Shown here: positions 40,532 to 49,136 of the stretch, one piece after another | How positions within the stretch are numbered: the stretch's first letter is position 1 | How the letters are laid out: the number at the start of each line of letters is the position of its first letter | DNA from: Falsiroseomonas sp051859025 | GTDB lineage: Bacteria; Pseudomonadota; Alphaproteobacteria; Acetobacterales; Acetobacteraceae | Length of the DNA stretch: 64,000 nt | Reading direction: 5' to 3' | NCBI RefSeq assembly: GCF_051859025.1 | Contig: NZ_JBHYGL010000001.1 | Coordinates: 620,001 to 684,000, forward strand | Made by a program: the position numbers and the translations under genes | The notes under the pieces: model-generated | Told to the model about the DNA's origin: nothing | What the model saw: the letters and a program-made list of their open reading frames with translations, nothing else | Databases searched by the model: none

Positions 40532-41218
40532 ATGTCCTTCGACCGCCCCGCCTTCGACAGGTTGGCTGCCGATGTGCTCGCCCGCTTCGCGAAGCTGCCT
40601 TCCTCCTGCATCTCGGATGCCTGCGACAAGCTTGGCATCCCGGGCCAGGTGGATGGGCTGAAGCCCATGCTGCAGGGCGCGCGCATCTGCGGCCAGGCGG
40701 TCACGCTGCGCTACCTGCCGATGGGCCCGGCCGGCGGCACGGTGGGGGATTTCCTCCACCTGGCCGACAAGGGCGACGTCATCGTCATCGACAATCGCGG
40801 CCGCATTGACTGCACCGTCTGGGGCAACATCCTGACGGAGGCCGCGAAGGCCAAGGGCATCGCCGGCACGGTGATCGAGGGCGTGAACCGCGACGTCACC
40901 GAAAGCCGCGAATACGGCTACCCCATCTGGTCCCGCGCCAACCATTCCCGTACCGGCAAGGACCGCGTGGCGCTGGATGCGACCAACGTGCCCGTCGTGC
41001 TCGGCCATGTCCGCGTCGATCCGGGCGACGTCATCTGCGCCGATGACAGCTGCGTCGTCTGCGTGCCGCTATCCCGCGCCATGGATGTGCTGGGCATTGC
41101 GGAATCGATCGACGCGAAGGAGGAACTGATCCTTCGCGACATCCGCGCGGGCGTTGACCTGGCGGAGGCACGGAAGCGGCACGGGTATTACGCGTTGCAG
41201 ACGCCGGGGAAGGCGTAA
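40532..41218 (+). CDS. RraA-family aldolase
   Basis: A 228-residue RraA/HMG-aldolase-fold protein: SSCISDACDKLGIPGQVDG, GDVIVIDNRGRIDCTVWGNILTEAAKAKG (metal loop), EGVNRDVTESREYGYPI with the Arg-Asp pair, and VDPGDVICADDSCVVCVP. It probably cleaves a 4-hydroxy-2-oxoacid to pyruvate, a usual last step of meta-cleavage of aromatic acids. It closes the plus-strand catabolic cluster. It is a distant paralogue of 2383-3057. Confidence 0.8.
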   Translation: MSFDRPAFDRLAADVLARFAKLPSSCISDACDKLGIPGQVDGLKPMLQGARICGQAVTLRYLPMGPAGGTVGDFLHLADKGDVIVIDNRGRIDCTVWGNILTEAAKAKGIAGTVIEGVNRDVTESREYGYPIWSRANHSRTGKDRVALDATNVPVVLGHVRVDPGDVICADDSCVVCVPLSRAMDVLGIAESIDAKEELILRDIRAGVDLAEARKRHGYYALQTPGKA

Positions 41219-41245
41219 GGGCGGGGCGCCGCCCCCGCACCCCCG

Positions 41246-41268
41246 CCGGGGGGCGTGGCGCCCCCCGG
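41246..41268. terminator. GC-rich hairpin between convergent genes
   Basis: A perfect 10-bp stem (CCGGGGGGCG / CGCCCCCCGG) with a TGG loop lies in the 59-base gap between the RraA and GNAT genes. No U-run follows on either strand. It may act as a bidirectional or Rho-assisted end for both operons. Confidence 0.45.
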
Positions 41269-41277
41269 GCCCCGCCT

Positions 41278-41781
41278 TCAATGGCGGCGGATCAACAAGG
41301 TCGTCACGCCGTCGCGATAACGCGGCACGCCAACCTGGAGAAAGCCCAGCTTCGCCGCGACGCGCAGCGAACCCGTATGGGCGGGATCGATGATGCAGAA
41401 GCAGTCGCGGCCGAGCCATGCCAGCGCCGCCCCCGCGGCCTCCGTCGCCAGGCCCCTGCCATGCGCGGCAGGGGCCAGCACCCAACCGATCTCCGGCAGG
41501 GCAGGGGGCGCGGGGTCCAGCGGTCGGTGGAAATCCGCGAAGCCGACATCGCCGAGATAGGCGCCGGTTTCGCGATCCTCCACCGCCCAATAGCCGAAGC
41601 CCAGCAATCGCCAGAGCCCGGCATAGCGCAGCAGCCGCGCCCAACTTTCCTCCCGCGTCGCGGGCCGGCCGCCGATGAAGCGGGTCACCTCGGGGTCCGC
41701 CCACAACGCGGCCAGCGCCTCGAAATCCTCGACGGTATGCGGGCGCAGGCGCAGCCGCGGCGTTTCCAGCACCGGGATCAC
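41278..41781 (-). CDS. GNAT-family N-acetyltransferase (RimJ/RimL type)
   Basis: A 167-residue acetyltransferase starting with the RimJ-like IPVLETPRLRLRPHTVEDFEAL. The acetyl-CoA loop is in VLAPAAHGRGLATEAAGAALAWL, and NTS-like helix HTGSLRVAAKLGFLQVG follows. It transfers an acetyl group to a protein N-terminus or small amine. The start is a GTG overlapping the amidotransferase stop (GTGA). It ends the six-gene chain that starts with queF, although acetyltransferases are not known steps of queuosine synthesis. Confidence 0.85.
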   Translation of the reverse strand: MIPVLETPRLRLRPHTVEDFEALAALWADPEVTRFIGGRPATREESWARLLRYAGLWRLLGFGYWAVEDRETGAYLGDVGFADFHRPLDPAPPALPEIGWVLAPAAHGRGLATEAAGAALAWLGRDCFCIIDPAHTGSLRVAAKLGFLQVGVPRYRDGVTTLLIRRH

Positions 41782-42434
41782 ACCCCGGCCCGCCGCAGCA
41801 ATTCGGCGAACAAGGCCTCCCGCGCCGCGCGCCGTGCCTCGAACAGCGCCGCGCCCTGGCCGCGCATCGCGTCGCGATCCACCACGCCGGGCGGCGACAG
41901 GCTCGCCCAATTATCCATGATGTCCGGCGTGGCCTCCGGGTGGAACTGTACGGCGATGGCGTTGGGCAGGGCGAAGCACTGCACCGTGCCGGCATCGCGG
42001 GCGAGCACGGTGGCCCTGGGCGGCGGGGTGATGACGTCGCCATGCCAGCGTGGCCACACGCCATCCAGGAAGGGTTCCGCGGCTTCCGCATTGCCGATCC
42101 AGCCGCGATGGAACACGCCATCGGGGTGCCGCCCCACACTGCCACCGGCGGCCGCCGCCATCATCTGCGCGCCGAAGCAGATACCGATGGCGGGGCGCTG
42201 CGCCGCCAGCCGCTTCGCCACCATCGCGCGCTGCGCGTCGATCCAGGGATGGGCCGCGCCCTCATAGACCCCGCGCGGCGAGCCCAGCATCACCACCAGC
42301 GCCGCCGCCTGCATCTGCGTGTCCGTCACGTCGCTGCCGGCGACGATCTCCAGCTCATGGCCCTGCGCCCGCAGCCAGTCGCCGAAGGCGCCCTCCGGCG
42401 CTGTCTCGCTGTTCCGCACTACCAGGATCTTCAT
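41778..42434 (-). CDS. Class I glutamine amidotransferase-like protein
   Basis: A 218-residue stand-alone amidotransferase domain: MKILVVRNSETAPEGAFGDW at the N terminus, nucleophile Cys in GICFGAQMMA, and His in AVQFHPEATPD with the following acid. Such domains hydrolyse glutamine or gamma-glutamyl compounds. The similarity is to the GuaA-like unassigned group rather than a named biosynthetic enzyme. Its ATG overlaps the transporter stop, and it in turn overlaps the GNAT gene, so it is co-translated with queuosine genes. Its role there is unknown. Confidence 0.85.
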   Translation of the reverse strand: MKILVVRNSETAPEGAFGDWLRAQGHELEIVAGSDVTDTQMQAAALVVMLGSPRGVYEGAAHPWIDAQRAMVAKRLAAQRPAIGICFGAQMMAAAAGGSVGRHPDGVFHRGWIGNAEAAEPFLDGVWPRWHGDVITPPPRATVLARDAGTVQCFALPNAIAVQFHPEATPDIMDNWASLSPPGVVDRDAMRGQGAALFEARRAAREALFAELLRRAGV

Positions 42435-42976
42435 GCAATCCCCCGCGCCGCATCGCGCCTGCGCATCACATGCAGGATCGGCAGCGCCGCCAGCACCATC
42501 CACGCCTTGCCCGCCACCTGGCCCGCCATGAAGTCGAGGCTCCCGAAGGCCAGCCACAGGAATACCGCGCTATCCACCACCAGCCCCACTGCGCCGCTCG
42601 CCGCGACCGCCAGCAGCAGCCCGCGCTTCTGCAAGGGCGTATAGACGGCGAGGTCTGCCATCTCCGACAACAGGAAAGCCAGGGCGGAGGCGACCACCAA
42701 CGCCGGTGGCGCCACCAGCGCCGACAGCGCCGCCCCCGCCAGCACCGCGCCGAAGGCCCATCGCACGCCGAGCCGCCGCTGCACCAGGTCCCGCAGCACC
42801 AGCGCGAGCCCGATCATCAGCACCCCCGACGGCGCCATCATGCCTGGCGCCACCGGCACCAGGCAGGGCCCGCCCGGCATGCAGACCGTGCCGACATGAC
42901 CGATCAGCCAATTCGCCGCCGGGATGCACAGCCCGAAGGCCGCGAGGAAGACGAAGCCCTCCGCCCGCGGTGTCAT
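42431..42976 (-). CDS. VUT-family transporter, probable queuosine precursor transporter
   Basis: A 181-residue hydrophobic protein with about six membrane segments and the VUT/YhhQ pattern LSEMADLAVYTPLQKRG plus a following VDSAVFLW region. YhhQ-like proteins import preQ0/preQ1. The ATG at 42976 overlaps the queC stop (ATGA). Its place directly after queC supports transport of a deazaguanine precursor. Because queC implies de novo synthesis, it may serve salvage. Confidence 0.82.
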   Translation of the reverse strand: MTPRAEGFVFLAAFGLCIPAANWLIGHVGTVCMPGGPCLVPVAPGMMAPSGVLMIGLALVLRDLVQRRLGVRWAFGAVLAGAALSALVAPPALVVASALAFLLSEMADLAVYTPLQKRGLLLAVAASGAVGLVVDSAVFLWLAFGSLDFMAGQVAGKAWMVLAALPILHVMRRRDAARGIA

Positions 42977-43677
42977 GCCGCGCGCCACTTCTGCCAGCCC
43001 CGGGATCGCAGATCGCAGGCCGGGCAATGGCCGCAACCCGCACCCCATTCATGCGGGGTCCGGTCGCCGAGGTAGCAGGAATGGGTGATGGTGCGGATCG
43101 CCTCCACCAACCCATCCCCGCCCAATTCCTCCGCCAGGCCCCAGGTCGCGGCCTTGTCCCGCCACATCAGCGGCGTGTGCAGGACGAAGCGCCCCGTGGG
43201 ACCAGATGCCATTCCGAGGTTCAGCGCCACCTGCAGCGCCTTGATCGTATCGTCCCGGCAATCGGGGTAGCCGGAGTAATCCGTCTCGCACACGCCGGTG
43301 ACGATGTGCCGCAGCCCGCGCCGGAACGCCAAGGCCGCGGCGAAGGTCAGGAAGATAAGGTTCCGCCCGGGCACGAAGGTGTTGGGCAGCCCGCCCGTCT
43401 CCATCTCGATCGCGACATCGCGGGTCAGCGACGTGTCGCTGATCGCGCCCAGCGCATCGATCTTCAGCACGTGGTCCGCGCCAAGCCTGCCGCCCCAGAC
43501 GGGATGCACTGCGACATGCGCACGGAAGGCGGCACGCGTCTCCAGCTCCACGACATGCCGCTGGCCGTAGTCGAAGCCCAGCGTTTCCACCGTGCCATAC
43601 CGGTCCAGCGCCCAGGCCAGGCAGGTGGCGCTGTCCTGCCCGCCGGAGAACAGCACCAGCGCCTTTCCATCACCCAT
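42973..43677 (-). CDS. queC: 7-cyano-7-deazaguanine (preQ0) synthase
   Basis: A 234-residue PP-loop ATPase: ALVLFSGGQDSATCLAWAL is the pyrophosphate motif, with FDYGQRH, VPGRNLIFLT and CETDYSGYPDCR. The C-terminal zinc site is seen in GCGHCPACDLR together with an earlier HSCYLG. It converts carboxydeazaguanine, ammonia and ATP into preQ0. The start at 43677 shares one base with the queG stop (TGATG). QueD and QueE are not in the window. Confidence 0.96.
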   Translation of the reverse strand: MGDGKALVLFSGGQDSATCLAWALDRYGTVETLGFDYGQRHVVELETRAAFRAHVAVHPVWGGRLGADHVLKIDALGAISDTSLTRDVAIEMETGGLPNTFVPGRNLIFLTFAAALAFRRGLRHIVTGVCETDYSGYPDCRDDTIKALQVALNLGMASGPTGRFVLHTPLMWRDKAATWGLAEELGGDGLVEAIRTITHSCYLGDRTPHEWGAGCGHCPACDLRSRGWQKWRAA

Positions 43678-44726
43678 CACGCCAGCCTCTCGCTTGCCCA
43701 TCGCGCACATTCCGCGACGGTTTCATCCGCATCATCGCACAGGCCCTGCGCCGTGGCGCGCAGCGACGCATCGCCGCTGTTGCCGATGGCGACCAGGACG
43801 TTGCGCACGAAGCGGTTGCGGCCGATGCGCTTGATCGGGCTGGCGCTGAACAGCGCCCGAAACCCTGCATCGTCCAGCGCCGCCAGTTCCACCAGCCGTG
43901 GCGCATCCAGCGCCGCGCGCGGGGCAAAGGCCGGCTCCTCATGCGCCTGGGCGAATTTGTTCCAGGGGCAGACCGCCAGGCAGTCATCGCAGCCATAGAT
44001 GCGGTTGCCCATCTTCGGCCGAAGCTCATGCGGGATCGGCCCGTGATGCTCGATGGTCAGGTAGGAAATGCAGCGCCTGGCATCCAGCCGATAGGGCGCC
44101 GGGAAGGCCTCGGTCGGGCAGGCCCGCAGGCAGGCGTCGCAGCTGCCGCAATGGTCGCGCTCGGCGTCGTCGGGCGCCCCAAGGGGAGACAGGTCGAGCG
44201 TCGTGAAGACCTCCGCCAGGAACAACCAGGACCCGAACTGGCGGGAGACCAGGTTGGTATGCTTCCCCTGCCACCCGATCCCCGCCTGCTGCGCCAGCGG
44301 CTTTTCCATCACCGGCGCGGTATCCACGAAGACCTTCAGCTCGCTTCCCTTGAAGCGCCCGGCCATCCAGCCGCCGAGTTGCTTGAGCCGCCCCTTCACC
44401 AGGTCATGGTAGTCCCGGTTGCGGGCATAGACGCTGATGGTGCCCCGGTCGCGCCAGGCCAGGCTCTCCAGCGGATCATGCTCCGGCCCGTAGTTCAGGC
44501 CGAGCGAGATCACGCTCACAGCCTCCGGCCACAGCGCCCTCGGGTCCGCGCGCTGGTCGGCGCGGGCCTCCATCCAGCCCATCGATCCATGGTGTCCCGC
44601 GGCCAGGAACGCGCCCAGCCGCTCCCGCGCCTCGGGCGCCAAGGCCGCCCGCGCGAAGCCCACCGCATCGAAGCCCAGCGCCAGCGCGCGGGCCCGTATC
44701 GCGTCCCGGGCCTCAGCCCCGCCCAC
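43677..44726 (-). CDS. queG: Epoxyqueuosine reductase
   Basis: A 349-residue cobalamin and Fe-S enzyme. It has a DAVGFARAAL start, NYGPEHDPL, the catalytic region KVFVDTAPVMEKPLAQQAGIG, and two ferredoxin-type clusters, CGSCDACLRACPTEAF and GCDDCLAVCPWNKF. A HEAT-like C-terminal part follows. It reduces epoxyqueuosine to queuosine in tRNA, the final step. The start is not certain: a GTG at 44726 gives the family's usual N terminus, and an ATG at 44741 is an alternative. Either overlaps the end of queF. Confidence 0.94.
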   Translation of the reverse strand: MGGAEARDAIRARALALGFDAVGFARAALAPEARERLGAFLAAGHHGSMGWMEARADQRADPRALWPEAVSVISLGLNYGPEHDPLESLAWRDRGTISVYARNRDYHDLVKGRLKQLGGWMAGRFKGSELKVFVDTAPVMEKPLAQQAGIGWQGKHTNLVSRQFGSWLFLAEVFTTLDLSPLGAPDDAERDHCGSCDACLRACPTEAFPAPYRLDARRCISYLTIEHHGPIPHELRPKMGNRIYGCDDCLAVCPWNKFAQAHEEPAFAPRAALDAPRLVELAALDDAGFRALFSASPIKRIGRNRFVRNVLVAIGNSGDASLRATAQGLCDDADETVAECARWASERLA

Positions 44727-45147
44727 GATACCCCGGCACATCCTGCGGCGGGACCCAGACCCCCGCCGGCACATCCCCCGTTGCGTAGAACACGTCGATC
44801 GGGATGCCGCCGCGGGGATACCAGTAGCCGCCGATGCGCAGCCATTCCGGATCCAGTTCCTCCACCAGCCGCCGCGCAATGCCCACCGTGCAGGCCTCGT
44901 GGAACGCGCCGTGGTTGCGGAAGGCGGTCAGATAGAGCTTGAGCGACTTGCTCTCCACCAGCCAATCCCGCGGCACATAGTCGATGACGAGATGCGCGAA
45001 ATCCGGCTGTCCCGTCATGGGACAGAGCGAGGTGAATTCCGGCGCCGTGAAGCGCACGCAATAGCGCTGGCCGGGATGCGGGTTCGGCACACGCTCCAGC
45101 ACCGCGGCTTCCGGCGTCGCCGGCTGCGCCGTCATGTGGCCGAGCAT
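44713..45147 (-). CDS. queF: NADPH-dependent preQ0 reductase, short (type I) form
   Basis: A 144-residue T-fold enzyme with the substrate-binding ESKSLKLYLTAFRNHGAFHE segment and the catalytic Cys in FTSLCPMTGQPDFA. It reduces the nitrile of preQ0 to the amine preQ1. The ATG at 45147 gives MLGHMTAQPATPE; Met5 at 45135 is also possible. It is the first gene of the minus-strand queuosine chain. Confidence 0.93.
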   Translation of the reverse strand: MLGHMTAQPATPEAAVLERVPNPHPGQRYCVRFTAPEFTSLCPMTGQPDFAHLVIDYVPRDWLVESKSLKLYLTAFRNHGAFHEACTVGIARRLVEELDPEWLRIGGYWYPRGGIPIDVFYATGDVPAGVWVPPQDVPGYRGRG

Positions 45148-45251
45148 GGTCAGCCCACTCGTATCCGTCGAAATCGAAGGTCCCGTCACCGCCTGCAATC
45201 CACTAGCCTGGAAGGCGCCGCCTATAGCAGCGCGGGAAGGATGGGGCGAGG

Positions 45252-45632
45252 ATGCGCGCAATTCTGGTCACGCTGGGCCTGGCCCTCGCCACCCCCGCCT
45301 GGGCCCAATCGCCCGTCACCGCCTGGTGCGGCGGCGGCGTCACCGGCGGCGGCAACGGTACCCGCATCACCCCCGACGGCACCATCACCCGCCTCAGCCG
45401 CAACACCGCAGGTTCTCCGGAGGTCGCGACCCCCCTCGGCCAGGACGAAGCCGCCTTCCGCCGCTGGACCGCCGCCCTCGCTGCCGTTGGCTTTTCCCGC
45501 CTGGCGAGCCAGCCGCCCGGCAACATGACCTGCACCCTGTCGCAGGGCACCACCACCCTGCGCTGGCCCGGCGGCCAACCGCCGGAAGCCGTCGCGGGGG
45601 TGTTCGCGGAGTTGCGGGGATGGAGGCCGTGA
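45252..45632 (+). CDS. Small secreted protein, unknown function
   Basis: A 126-residue protein with a clear signal peptide (MRAILVTLGLALATPAWAQ). The mature part contains two Cys (VTAWCGGG and NMTCTL) that could form one disulfide. The C-terminal half (FRRWTAALAAVGFSRLASQPPGN, TTLRWPGGQPP) is well-mixed sequence, so it is probably a real folded domain. It resembles small Acetobacteraceae periplasmic hypotheticals. It is divergent from queF and unrelated to it by function as far as can be seen. Confidence 0.7.
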   Translation: MRAILVTLGLALATPAWAQSPVTAWCGGGVTGGGNGTRITPDGTITRLSRNTAGSPEVATPLGQDEAAFRRWTAALAAVGFSRLASQPPGNMTCTLSQGTTTLRWPGGQPPEAVAGVFAELRGWRP

Positions 45633-45694
45633 GCGGGGTCGGCGCGGGCGCGTCGGACGCGAACGCGCACCGTGTCCCTCCCACCACCCTCTGA

Positions 45695-46885
45695 TTAATC
45701 CATGGGGTCGAGGGGCCCGCTGGCCCCTCGCGGGGCAGGGGTCTGGGGATGGGGCAGCGCCCCGTCCCCAGCGTCACCCGCGCCACCCCACCCCGCCTCG
45801 ATCGCCGCCGCCTCTTCCTCGAACCGCCCCGCCAGGATCGCCGCCCGCAGCCGCGCGGTCAGGCGCTGGTAGTAGCGGATGTTGTGCCAGGTCAGCAGCA
45901 TCGGGCCGAGCATCTCCTCGGCCTTGATGAGGTGGTGGATATAGGCGCGGGAGTGGTTGCGGCAGGCCGGGCAGTCGCAATCCGGGTCCACCGGGCTGGT
46001 GTCCTCGGCGTGCCTCGCGTTGCGCATGTTGAGCACGCCGCGGCTGGTATAGGCGCGGCCGGTGCGGCCGGATCGCGTGGGGATCACGCAGTCGAACATG
46101 TCCACGCCGCGGCGGATCGATTGGATCAGGTCCGATGGCGTGCCCACGCCCATGAGGTAGCGGGGCGCGCCCTGCGGCAGTTGCGGCGTGGTGAAATCCA
46201 GCACGCGCAGCATCTCCGCCTGCCCCTCGCCGACGGCCAGGCCGCCGATGGCGTAGCCCTCGAAGCCGATCGAGGTCAGGGCCTGGATGCTTTCGGTGCG
46301 GAGGTCCTCGAAGGTGCTGCCCTGGACGATCCCGAACAGGCCATGGCCGTCGCGGGGCTTGAAGGCGGCGCGGGATCGTGCGGCCCAGCGCATGGAAAGG
46401 CGCATGCTCTCCGCCGCCTGGTCATGCGTGGCGGGGTAGGGGGTGCATTCGTCGAAGCACATGGTGACGTCGGCGCCCAGCAGGTGCTGGATCTCCACGC
46501 TGCGTTCCGGCGTGATCCGGTGCTTCGACCCGTCGATATGGGATTGGAAGGTCACGCCATCCGCATCGAGTTTGCGGAGGCCCGCCAGCGACATCACCTG
46601 GTAACCGCCGCTGTCGGTCAGGATCGGCCCGTGCCAGTCCATCAGCTTGTGCAACCCGCCGAGGCGCGCCACGCGTTCCGCCCCGGGGCGGAGCATGAGG
46701 TGGTAGGTGTTGCCGAGCACCATGCGAGCGCCCGTGCTGCGCACCGCATCGGCCGTCATGGCCTTCACAGTTCCGGCGGTGCCGACCGGCATGAAGACCG
46801 GCGTCGGCACCTCCCCATGCGCCGTCATCAGGGTGCCGGCGCGGGCCGCGCCGTCGCGGGCGGCCATCTTCCAGTGCAGGGTCAC
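45695..46885 (-). CDS. tgt: Queuine/preQ1 tRNA-ribosyltransferase
   Basis: A 396-residue TIM-barrel transglycosylase with nucleophile Asp in TDSGGYQVMSL, the FGIVQGS segment, GLAVGEGQ, DCVIPTRSGRTGRAYTSRG and the zinc site CDCPAC with a following SRAYIHHL His. It exchanges guanine 34 for preQ1 in tRNAs with GUN anticodons. The last about 25 residues (Pro/Gly-rich after AGWGGAGDAG) extend beyond the usual end and are coded by GC-rich intergenic-like DNA. The ATG overlaps the queA stop (ATGA). Confidence 0.96.
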   Translation of the reverse strand: MTLHWKMAARDGAARAGTLMTAHGEVPTPVFMPVGTAGTVKAMTADAVRSTGARMVLGNTYHLMLRPGAERVARLGGLHKLMDWHGPILTDSGGYQVMSLAGLRKLDADGVTFQSHIDGSKHRITPERSVEIQHLLGADVTMCFDECTPYPATHDQAAESMRLSMRWAARSRAAFKPRDGHGLFGIVQGSTFEDLRTESIQALTSIGFEGYAIGGLAVGEGQAEMLRVLDFTTPQLPQGAPRYLMGVGTPSDLIQSIRRGVDMFDCVIPTRSGRTGRAYTSRGVLNMRNARHAEDTSPVDPDCDCPACRNHSRAYIHHLIKAEEMLGPMLLTWHNIRYYQRLTARLRAAILAGRFEEEAAAIEAGWGGAGDAGDGALPHPQTPAPRGASGPLDPMD

Positions 46886-47973
46886 TCGGGGGAATCCTGG
46901 TCGCAGCGGAACAGCAGGCTGCCGTCGCCGTAGGAGAAGAAGCGGTATTCCTGCGCCACCGCGTGCCGATAGGCCGCCCGCATCCGCCGCGTGCCGGCGA
47001 AGGCGGAGACCAGCATCAGCAGCGTGGATTTCGGCAGGTGGAAGTTGGTGACGAGCGCATCCACCGCGCGGAAGCGGTAGCCCGGCAGGATGTAGAGGCC
47101 CGTCAGCCCCCGGAAGGGCGCCACCGTCCCGTCAGGCTGCGCCGCGCTTTCCGTCGTGCGCAGCGCCGTCGTCCCCACCGCCACCACGCGGCGGCCTGCC
47201 GCGCGGGCCTGGTTGATGGTGGCGGCGGCTTCGGCGGAGACGTCGCACCATTCCTGGTGGATGTGGTGCGCGCGGGGGTCGTCCTCCCGCACCGGCAGGA
47301 AGGTGCCGGCGCCGACATGCAGCGTCACCGTGGCGCGCCGAATGCCGCGGGCGTCGAGCGCTTCCAGCAGCCGGGGCGTGAAGTGCAGGCTGGCGGTGGG
47401 GGCGGCGACGGCGCCGGGGCGTTCCGCGAAGATCGTCTGGTAATCCGCCACATCCTCGGCGCCCGGCTTGCCGTCCCGGTGGATGTAGGGGGGCAGGGGG
47501 ACCTCCCCCGCCTTTTCCAGCGCCATGGCCAGCGCCGCCTGGTCCGGCCCGAAATCCAGCATGGCGCTGCCGCCGTCGCGCTCCACCACGCGCGCCTCGC
47601 AGCCTTCCGCGCCCTCGATCGCCACGATGTCGCCGGGGCGGAGCCGCCGGGCGTTGCGGATCAGCGCGTGCCACAGCCCGCCGCCCTCCGCCCGGTTGAG
47701 CATGATCTCGACGCGGGCCTCGCCCCGCCGCCCATGCAGTCGGGCCGGGATCACGCGGGTGTCGTTCACCACCAGCACGTCGCCGGGGTCGAGCATTGCC
47801 GGCAGGTCCAGCACGCCCCGGTCTTCCAGCCGCCCATCGCCCACCACCAGCAGCCGTGCGGAATCGCGCGGGCGTGCGGGGGCCTGGGCAACCAGGCGCT
47901 CCGGCAGGTCGTAGTCGAAATCCCCGGTCTGCAAGGGCAGGGTATGCAAGGGGAGGGGCGGGGCATCCGGCAT
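46882..47973 (-). CDS. queA: S-adenosylmethionine:tRNA ribosyltransferase-isomerase
   Basis: A 363-residue enzyme with DYDLPERLVAQAP and RPRDSARLLV at the N terminus, VNDTRVIPARLHGRR, TLHVGAGTFLPVR, HIHQEWCDV and NFHLPKSTLLMLVSAFAG, all diagnostic. It transfers the ribosyl group of SAM to preQ1 in tRNA to make epoxyqueuosine. The ATG at 47973 is used because the conserved start FDYDLP lies just inside; a longer frame upstream has no family sequence. It is coupled to tgt. Confidence 0.96.
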   Translation of the reverse strand: MPDAPPLPLHTLPLQTGDFDYDLPERLVAQAPARPRDSARLLVVGDGRLEDRGVLDLPAMLDPGDVLVVNDTRVIPARLHGRRGEARVEIMLNRAEGGGLWHALIRNARRLRPGDIVAIEGAEGCEARVVERDGGSAMLDFGPDQAALAMALEKAGEVPLPPYIHRDGKPGAEDVADYQTIFAERPGAVAAPTASLHFTPRLLEALDARGIRRATVTLHVGAGTFLPVREDDPRAHHIHQEWCDVSAEAAATINQARAAGRRVVAVGTTALRTTESAAQPDGTVAPFRGLTGLYILPGYRFRAVDALVTNFHLPKSTLLMLVSAFAGTRRMRAAYRHAVAQEYRFFSYGDGSLLFRCDQDSPE

Positions 47974-48094
47974 GGTCGCGGCATGTGGCCCGGCCCCCCC
48001 GGCTTGTCCAGCACGGAACGCCGCCGATCCGTCATGCACGCGGGCCGGGCCGCGCGGTAGAAGAACGAGAGCCGTTCCTTCTGCGGAGTCCCCG

Positions 48095-49117
48095 ATGCGT
48101 CGCCTCGCCCTTTTCCTGCTGCCGCTTCTCCTTGCTTCCCAGCCGGCGCCGGCCCAGACCTCACCCCAGGCCTCCCCCGATGCGCCCTTCAGCTTCGTCG
48201 CCTTCGGGGACATGCCCTATTGCCAGCCCACCGCGCCGCAGGACTGCCCCGCGGAACAGGGCCGCGTGGCGCGACTGATGGGCGACATCAACGCCACCCG
48301 GCCTGCCTTCAGCCTCTATGTCGGGGACACCAAGGGCGGCAGCGAAGTCTGCACCGATGACACGGTGCTGCGCGCCTTCTCCTTCTTCGGCCTGGCGACG
48401 CATCCCCTGGTCTACACCCCCGGCGACAATGAATGGACGGATTGCTGGCAGGACCGCGCGGGACGCTTCGACCCGCTGGAACGCCTGGCCCTGCTGCGCG
48501 CCCGCTTCTTCGCGGATGGCCGCAGCCTCGGCCGCCAGCGCATGCCCCTGGCCCGCCAGGCGGATCTGGACCCGGCGAACCGCCTCTATGTCGAGAATGC
48601 GCGCTGGCAGCGCGGCGCCGTCACCTTCGTGACGCTGCATGTGCCGGGGTCCAACAACAACCGCCCGACGGAGCCCGGGGAGGCCGGCACCATCGTCCCG
48701 CCACTTGGCGCGATGGAGGAATTCACCGCCCGCAACGCCGCCAACCTGGCCTGGCTGGTGGCCGCCTTCGCGGAGGCCCGGCGCGCCGATTCCCGCGCCC
48801 TCGTCATCGCCACCCAGGCGGACCTCTTCTACGTCCAGCGCTGCGGCCGCGGCTATGACAGCGGCTACCGCGACACCCGCGCAGCGATCGAGCGTGAAGC
48901 CGCCGCCTTCGGCAAGCCGGTGCTGCTGGTGCATGGCGACAGCCATTTCTGGCTGCATGATCGCCCCCTGGCCGCCGCCCCCAACCTGACCCGCATCATG
49001 GTGCCCGGGGAGCGCGACACGCGGGCCGTGCGCGTGGAGGTCGACCCCGCCGCCGCCGATCCCTGGCGCTTCACCCTGGTCGGCGCGGATGATCGCCCGG
49101 CCCGCCAGGGCTGCTGA
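48095..49117 (+). CDS. Secreted calcineurin-like phosphoesterase-family protein
   Basis: A 340-residue protein with a signal peptide (RRLALFLLPLLLASQPAPAQ) and a metallophosphoesterase pattern: FVAFGDMPYC (first Asp), LYVGDTKGGSEVC (second Asp), TPGDNEWTDC (Asn) and VHGDSHFWLHD (His pair). The usual GNH(D/E) motif appears as GDNEW, as in several periplasmic members of unknown substrate. Several Cys could form disulfides. It is probably a periplasmic phosphatase or phosphodiesterase, standing alone and divergent from queA. Confidence 0.75.
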   Translation: MRRLALFLLPLLLASQPAPAQTSPQASPDAPFSFVAFGDMPYCQPTAPQDCPAEQGRVARLMGDINATRPAFSLYVGDTKGGSEVCTDDTVLRAFSFFGLATHPLVYTPGDNEWTDCWQDRAGRFDPLERLALLRARFFADGRSLGRQRMPLARQADLDPANRLYVENARWQRGAVTFVTLHVPGSNNNRPTEPGEAGTIVPPLGAMEEFTARNAANLAWLVAAFAEARRADSRALVIATQADLFYVQRCGRGYDSGYRDTRAAIEREAAAFGKPVLLVHGDSHFWLHDRPLAAAPNLTRIMVPGERDTRAVRVEVDPAAADPWRFTLVGADDRPARQGC

Positions 49118-49136
49118 GAATCGCGGCTGCCGGGCT

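Noticed and set aside
45148..45251. Possible preQ1 riboswitch upstream of queF
   Set aside because: No preQ1-I or -II core could be recognised in this short GC-rich gap.
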